From positions 1 through 6,615 of the forward strand of contig JAIEPI010000135.1 of assembly GCA_019749855.1 (NCBI GenBank): a stretch of 6,615 nt of DNA, given 5' to 3'. The notes under the pieces are model-generated. The model was not told the origin of the DNA and did not search any database. It saw nothing but the letters and a program-made list of their open reading frames with translations. The position numbers and the translations under genes were made by a program. Origin of the DNA: Rickettsiales bacterium. GTDB lineage: Bacteria > Pseudomonadota > Alphaproteobacteria > Rickettsiales > UBA998. Shown piece after piece: positions 1-3,639 of the stretch (its first letter is position 1; every line of letters starts with the position of its first letter).

Positions 1-1907
1 CGAATTTTAACGGCGTGAACCTGCTGGATGGCACTTTGTCGCGTACGGCCTCGCTGCAAACAGAGCTGGATGCAGGAGAGCAAGCCAGCGGAGCGCTCAA
101 CTTCACCTCCAATCTCTCAGCGGGACAAACCATTCAGCTTAATGGCACAACGCTGGTGGCCGGAACAGATTTTGCCATTGGCGGCTCAGTACAGCAAACA
201 ACCAGCAATCTGGCGACCGCGCTCAATGGCGACAGCCGCTTCGCCGGATTCCGCTTCAACGCCAATAACGCGTCACTCCAAATTGAAGCGGCAGCGGCAG
301 GTAGTGCAGGCAACCAGTTCACCATCAATCAGGCAGGCTCAACCGCCGCCTTCTTTACAACCGGCGATGCACTCTCGGGCGCGGGGGTGTTTTCACTCTC
401 CGGCGGCACCGATAATGGTCTCTCACAAGGCGACACACGCGCCAGTGGCACGGTGACGGATTCGGTGCTCAGTTTTGCCAATAGCAGTCCGGCAGTCGTC
501 AGTGCGCGCTTCAACAGCGCTTCGGATATTCAGGCCGGAAACAGTATCAACATTGATAACGGCGAGGGCGGTTTCACCAGCTTTACCTTTGTGGCGGGCA
601 CACCTGCTAATAACACGCAAATCCAGATTGGCTCAACGCTGGAACAGACGCTGCAAAATGCGGCGCAGACCATCAACAACTTCAGCGGTGCCGGTGATTT
701 TGGTGCGCGCCAACTGGAAGTGACCAGCGATGGCACCAACCTGAATCTCAGTGGCCGCGTGAATGGCAATCTCACCGATGTCACGGGGGCGGCGCTCGAT
801 ATTTCACTCACCACGGCGGGTGGATCACTCACGGCCACACAATTCAACAATGGGGTGCGCGGCGGTGTGGACCTCAGCGGGGTGGTGAATCCGGCGTTTG
901 GTGGTCGCATTCAGGGTTTTGAGGCACGCTATGATGGTGTGGCCGATCAGGTGTCACTTTCGCTCAATGTCGGCGGCGTCACCTATCGTGCGCAAGTTTC
1001 CGATACAACGCCAGCGGCCAATACCAGCGTGCGTTTCACCTCGGAGAATGGCGGATTTTTTGATATTTCTCTGCAGGGTGCGAGGGGAAGCGCGGTCAAT
1101 TCACAAAGTGACGCGAATGCCTTTGCGGATCGTCTGGATGCCGCATTCGCTGGGGTGAATGTCACGCAAACACGTGATATTTCCTATGAGGCTTCAGGCT
1201 CACTGATTGGCTCGTCGTTACAAATCACCGGTGATAATTTCAGCAACCTGCGTGTGCAGGATGTGCGCGTCACGGATAATACGACTGGCAATTCCTCGCT
1301 TGAAATTGTCGTGAATGGCGAAACCTACCGCGCCGCACGGCTTGGCAATTCCATAGGCGCGCAGGAGCGCGTGACGCTCACCAGCGTCAATGATTCCTCC
1401 CGTTCGCTCAGCTTCACCAACGGCAATACGCGGCTGGATCTCTCATCGGCTTCCGGCGCGAAAACCCTGACGGAAGCGCTTGAGCGTAATCTCGGCATTC
1501 CAGGTGGTGAGGGGGCACGTTTTCAAGTGGGTGAGTCTTCTGGCGACACCGTGAATTTACAAATCGGTGATATTTCCAGTGCCGCTTTGTTCGGCGGGCG
1601 CGACATCAATCTGCTCACCGCCGATGCCGCCGCTGAGTCACTCTCCTATGTGCGTAACGCGCAGGATTATCTGTCATCGCAGCGCGCCAGCATTGGCTCT
1701 TATTCGCAAGCACTCAATTACACCGGCGCGCAGTTGGAATCCGCGATTCAGAATCAGGACGCCGCCCGTGCCACGCTGGCCGATACGGACTATGCCAGTG
1801 CGTCCTCACAGTACGCGCTCTATCTGGTGCAACAACAGGCGCAAATTGCCACGCAGGTGCAGGGCAATCGCTTGCAAGGCAGTGTGTTGCAGCTTTTGGG
1901 CGGTTAG
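1..1907 (+). CDS. Flagellin, long variant (5' end outside window)
   Basis: Structural subunit of the flagellar filament, exported and polymerised outside the cell. The reading frame is open from base 3 and begins NFNGVNLLDGT, the conserved block at the end of the flagellin N-terminal D0/D1 region, so the true start lies upstream and the GTG at 15 is not it. The last ~100 residues (1605-1904) are a typical C-terminal D1/D0 helical domain: R-A-S-I-G, then L-A-D-T-D-Y-A and a Q-rich helix ending in VLQLLGG. In between lie about 500 residues of Ser/Thr/Asn/Gly-rich beta-type sequence with modules like the flagellin hook-IN and DUF1522 families seen in alphaproteobacteria. I see no cysteine in the 634 visible residues, as usual for flagellins. 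With ~100 residues missing, the protein would be roughly 730-760 residues, long for the family. FlgL is less likely because of length and the NLLDG block. Confidence 0.93.
   Translation, partial: NFNGVNLLDGTLSRTASLQTELDAGEQASGALNFTSNLSAGQTIQLNGTTLVAGTDFAIGGSVQQTTSNLATALNGDSRFAGFRFNANNASLQIEAAAAGSAGNQFTINQAGSTAAFFTTGDALSGAGVFSLSGGTDNGLSQGDTRASGTVTDSVLSFANSSPAVVSARFNSASDIQAGNSINIDNGEGGFTSFTFVAGTPANNTQIQIGSTLEQTLQNAAQTINNFSGAGDFGARQLEVTSDGTNLNLSGRVNGNLTDVTGAALDISLTTAGGSLTATQFNNGVRGGVDLSGVVNPAFGGRIQGFEARYDGVADQVSLSLNVGGVTYRAQVSDTTPAANTSVRFTSENGGFFDISLQGARGSAVNSQSDANAFADRLDAAFAGVNVTQTRDISYEASGSLIGSSLQITGDNFSNLRVQDVRVTDNTTGNSSLEIVVNGETYRAARLGNSIGAQERVTLTSVNDSSRSLSFTNGNTRLDLSSASGAKTLTEALERNLGIPGGEGARFQVGESSGDTVNLQIGDISSAALFGGRDINLLTADAAAESLSYVRNAQDYLSSQRASIGSYSQALNYTGAQLESAIQNQDAARATLADTDYASASSQYALYLVQQQAQIATQVQGNRLQGSVLQLLGG
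957..1424 (+). repeat. Two related modules inside the flagellin variable region
   Basis: Two stretches of the flagellin look like diverged copies of one module. The first, around 957-1082, reads S-L-S-L-N-V-G-G-V-T-Y-R-A followed by a strand with V-R-F-T-S. The second, around 1296-1424, reads S-L-E-I-V-V-N-G-E-T-Y-R-A followed by V-T-L-T-S and S-L-S-F-T-N-G. An earlier pair of stretches (about 117-230 and 522-680, with S-A-G-Q-T-I-Q-L and Q-A-G-N-S-I-N-I) may be another duplicated module. This is a by-eye protein-level similarity; the DNA is well diverged. Confidence 0.5.
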
Positions 1908-2028
1908 TCTCGCTCTGTCTGTCGTAGAAGCCCCCACCGATTCAACCGACGCTGTGGGAATGACAGGAGCAAGGTTAGCGGAAATGACATGGCCCCTACA
2001 TTTATCATCCTTGGACTATTTCTACTCC

Positions 2029-2099
2029 GTCATCCTCAGGCTTGACCCGAGGATCTAAAGCCACAACCGAGGATCCCAGCGCAGGCTGGAATAACGGTG
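2029..2099. repeat. Bipartite intergenic repeat (mosaic)
   Basis: 2029-2055 reads GTCATCCTCAGG...CCCGAGGATC, a short imperfect palindrome. It is followed by 2066-2099, which begins with the same CCGAGGATC and continues into CCCAGCGCAGGCTGG. The 17 bases at 2073-2089 are identical to 3442-3458 in the other spacer. The second part thus joins sequence typical of two different repeat families. Confidence 0.6.
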
Positions 2100-2110
2100 T
2101 CTGTTGTTTT

Positions 2111-2184
2111 CGTCATTGCGAGCGAAGCGAAGCAATCCATAGGTCGTGATGGATTGCCGCGTCGCTACGCTCCTCGCAATGACG
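2111..2184. repeat. GTCATTGCGAG-type palindromic repeat
   Basis: The outer arms CGTCATTGCGAG (2111-2122) and CTCGCAATGACG (2173-2184) are perfect 12-bp inverted copies. The inner arms GCAATCCAT (2132-2140) and ATGGATTGC (2149-2157) are perfect 9-bp inverted copies around an 8-base loop. The intervening AGCGAAGCGA and CGTCGCTACG segments pair only partly. This matches a dispersed intergenic repeat widely seen in alphaproteobacterial genomes. As RNA it would fold into one long hairpin. Confidence 0.85.
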
Positions 2185-2260
2185 AGTCACTCTTACACAT
2201 CCCGATACCCTCGCCCCGTCACTCATTCGTCATCCCTCGCGGAGACCTATAGGGTTTGTG

Positions 2261-2328
2261 TCATCTTCGGGTTTAACCCGAGGATCCCCTCCAAGCAGCA
2301 CCAGATCCTCGGGTTAAACCCGAGGATA
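2261..2328. repeat. Inverted pair of CCTCGGGTTTAACCCGAGG palindromes
   Basis: 2265-2286 and 2304-2325 are inverted copies with one mismatch, separated by 17 bases. Each copy is also close to a palindrome in itself, with the form CCTCGGGT-TTA-ACCCGAGG. The block can therefore form either two small hairpins or one larger one. It lies between two convergent genes, the flagellin (plus) and the 305-residue gene (minus), so it could act as a bidirectional terminator, although no clear T-run follows. Confidence 0.7.
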
Positions 2329-2373
2329 ACGAGTATTATTACCTGCTAATCGAGAGCGGCCTGTTTGAGTTAG

Positions 2374-2407
2374 CATGCCTGTCCGCCGAAGCCTTGGCGA
2401 AGGGGGA
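2374..2407 (+). repeat. 34-bp direct repeat, copy 1
   Basis: These 34 bases, beginning CATGCCTGTCCGCCGAAG, are identical to 3545-3578 in the same orientation. Weaker similarity extends upstream (GAGTTAG here, GAGTCAGC there, from 2367 and 3537). The repeat contains its own small inverted match, CGCCGAAG with CCTTGGCG. The two copies bracket the AT-rich gene at 2455-3372. Confidence 0.85.
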
Positions 2408-2454
2408 TGAGAGTGTCCTCACCTCTGAATGCCCGCTTATCAAGGGAATGACAG

Positions 2455-3372
2455 TTACTTAGAAAAGCTACTGCTTGGATGGAAAGCGAATTTAGTCTTA
2501 GTAGCTTCTATATAAGCAAGCGGAAAATCTTTATCTAATTGCTGGTGAGTACTGAAAATGATTCTTTCAAAAGATGAATCAAGCAATTCCCACTTAACCT
2601 GCTGGCTTTGTGAAAATTCATAGGGCTTCGTTTGAATAAAACAAAGCAATCTATGCACAAACCACGCAATTTCTGTGAATCTGTTTATGAACATCCCTTC
2701 GTTTGTCTCGTTAGGATGAGGCATGTAATTTAGGATACCCTTTTGCATTAAAGCGTGAGATTGCAAGTCGGTGTAAATTGCTGAGTGGACTTGTTGATGC
2801 GAAATATCTTTTATAAATCTTAATGTTGCTTTTGATTCATCAGATAAATTGGAATTATCTCCAATCATTTGAGAAAAACATCGCTTACGACAATCTTGAA
2901 TCTTTGCCTTGTATGTTTTCTCATCGAAAGCATCACCCTGAATTCCATATAGCTCTTGCATTTCAGCATAACCATTGAAGACAGCGGCAAGCACAACCGC
3001 TCTATCAAAAACATCTCTTAAGTATCCCACGCCAGCCATTGGATATCCATTGATATACATAAGCCAACAGGCTCTTAAATCGTGGAAGAATGTATGATAC
3101 CTTTGAAGGATAATTGAAAACCATCCATTAGATGGCCAGCCTTCTTTCGCCAGAAGGGCATGTTTAGTATCAAGCACCTCAATGAAGAAGTCAAAAAAGC
3201 AGTCAAGTACAACAGCAAACCCATTATATTTTTGGCTAACATGACGTTCAAATACTTTCTCTCTTTGATCAAGATAAAAAATCCTTCCTCCTGTTAAGCC
3301 TTCATACTTAAAAGCTCTATGAAGCGAATCTAGCCAATTTTTGATATCATCTTTTTCTAATGTTTTCTCCAT
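2455..3372 (-). CDS. Uncharacterised 305-residue protein, possible HEPN-like helical fold
   Basis: I do not recognise a named family. The predicted protein is soluble, with no signal peptide or clear membrane helix, and looks mostly alpha-helical and rich in aromatic residues. GYPMAGVGYLRDVFDRAVVLAA (about residues 109-130, given here in two overlapping parts: GYPMAGVGYLRD and LRDVFDRAVVLAA) resembles the helix in which DUF5677/HEPN-type proteins carry an L-R-x-x-x-x-R/E pattern. R185 and H192 form R-F-I-K-D-I-S-H, which fits the R-x4-6-H signature of HEPN ribonucleases, with another His at 196. That link is an inference from one motif. The start at 3372 is well fixed: an in-frame TAA lies two codons upstream and the next Met is residue 105. 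No good Shine-Dalgarno spacing is seen (AAGGG abuts the ATG). Two sampled lines have 35-37% G+C against 62-68% in neighbours, and 34-bp direct repeats flank it, suggesting acquisition. Confidence 0.8.
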   Translation of the reverse strand: MEKTLEKDDIKNWLDSLHRAFKYEGLTGGRIFYLDQREKVFERHVSQKYNGFAVVLDCFFDFFIEVLDTKHALLAKEGWPSNGWFSIILQRYHTFFHDLRACWLMYINGYPMAGVGYLRDVFDRAVVLAAVFNGYAEMQELYGIQGDAFDEKTYKAKIQDCRKRCFSQMIGDNSNLSDESKATLRFIKDISHQQVHSAIYTDLQSHALMQKGILNYMPHPNETNEGMFINRFTEIAWFVHRLLCFIQTKPYEFSQSQQVKWELLDSSFERIIFSTHQQLDKDFPLAYIEATKTKFAFHPSSSFSK

Positions 3373-3438
3373 CCCTTATCCCACCATCATACTCAACTGC
3401 CATCATCTCGTCGTAGTTTGGCTCTCATGTCAACTATT

Positions 3439-3504
3439 GTCATCCCAGCGCAGGCTGGGATCCAGCCGAACCGTCATCTGGATTCCAGCCTGCGCTGGAA
3501 TGAC
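3439..3504. repeat. GTCATCCCAGCGCAGG-type inverted repeat
   Basis: 3439-3465 (GTCATCCCAGCGCAGG...ATCCAG) and 3478-3504 are inverted copies of 27 bases with two mismatches, separated by 12 bases. The ends are GTCAT and ATGAC. This is a common dispersed repeat in proteobacterial spacers. Part of it (3442-3458) recurs exactly at 2073-2089. It lies downstream of thiC, and a transcript could fold into a strong stem-loop that stabilises or ends the mRNA. Confidence 0.85.
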
Positions 3505-3544
3505 ACTAACAAAGGTAAGTCGAGGACAGGATGTCCGAGTCAGC

Positions 3545-3578
3545 CATGCCTGTCCGCCGAAGCCTTGGCGAAGGGGGA
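3545..3578 (+). repeat. 34-bp direct repeat, copy 2
   Basis: Identical over 34 bases to 2374-2407, same orientation, 1171 bases apart. Downstream of the identity the copies diverge after GGGGGA. Recombination between the copies would delete or circularise the segment holding the 305-residue gene. Confidence 0.85.
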
Positions 3579-3639
3579 AGCAAGCGAAGCGTCGCCCATT
3601 GCGAAGCGCAGCAGCGCGGAGCAGGGGCAAACATAAAAA

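Larger units (their letters stand above)
1908..2454. other. Gene-free spacer filled with short repeats
   Basis: I find no convincing gene here; the short open frames overlap palindromic repeats and lack coding character. The spacer holds a bipartite repeat at 2029-2099, a GTCATTGCGAG hairpin at 2111-2184, a degenerate GTCATCCCTCGCGGAG fragment near 2229-2250, a pair of inverted palindromes at 2261-2328 and one copy of a 34-bp direct repeat at 2374-2407. GTGGGAATGAC near 1952-1962 resembles the tail of another repeat of this type. No strong U-tailed terminator hairpin follows the flagellin stop codon. Confidence 0.75.
3373..3639. other. Repeat-filled spacer between thiC and the AT-rich gene
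   Basis: No gene is supported here. The spacer holds an inverted repeat at 3439-3504, the second copy of the 34-bp direct repeat at 3545-3578, and a GAAGCG-rich stretch (3579-3625, with AGCGAAGCG and GCGAAGCGC) that resembles further repeat debris. Both flanking genes are on the minus strand, but 267 bases of structured repeat between them argue against a shared operon. Confidence 0.7.

Noticed and set aside
15..17. GTG as the flagellin start codon
   Set aside because: The frame is open to the window edge and the residues before it (N-F-N-G) complete a conserved internal flagellin motif.
1930..1962. Terminator hairpin after the flagellin gene
   Set aside because: CCCAC and GTGGG can pair, but the stem is short, the loop is long and no T-run follows.
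1567..2058. A 163-codon plus-strand open frame across the flagellin end and spacer
   Set aside because: It overlaps the conserved flagellin C-terminus in another frame and then runs through repeat DNA; no protein-like features.
2146..2349. A small open frame in the first spacer
   Set aside because: It is made almost entirely of palindromic repeat sequence.
2029..3578. CRISPR array
   Set aside because: The repeats are of several unrelated kinds, mostly inverted, and lack regular spacing.
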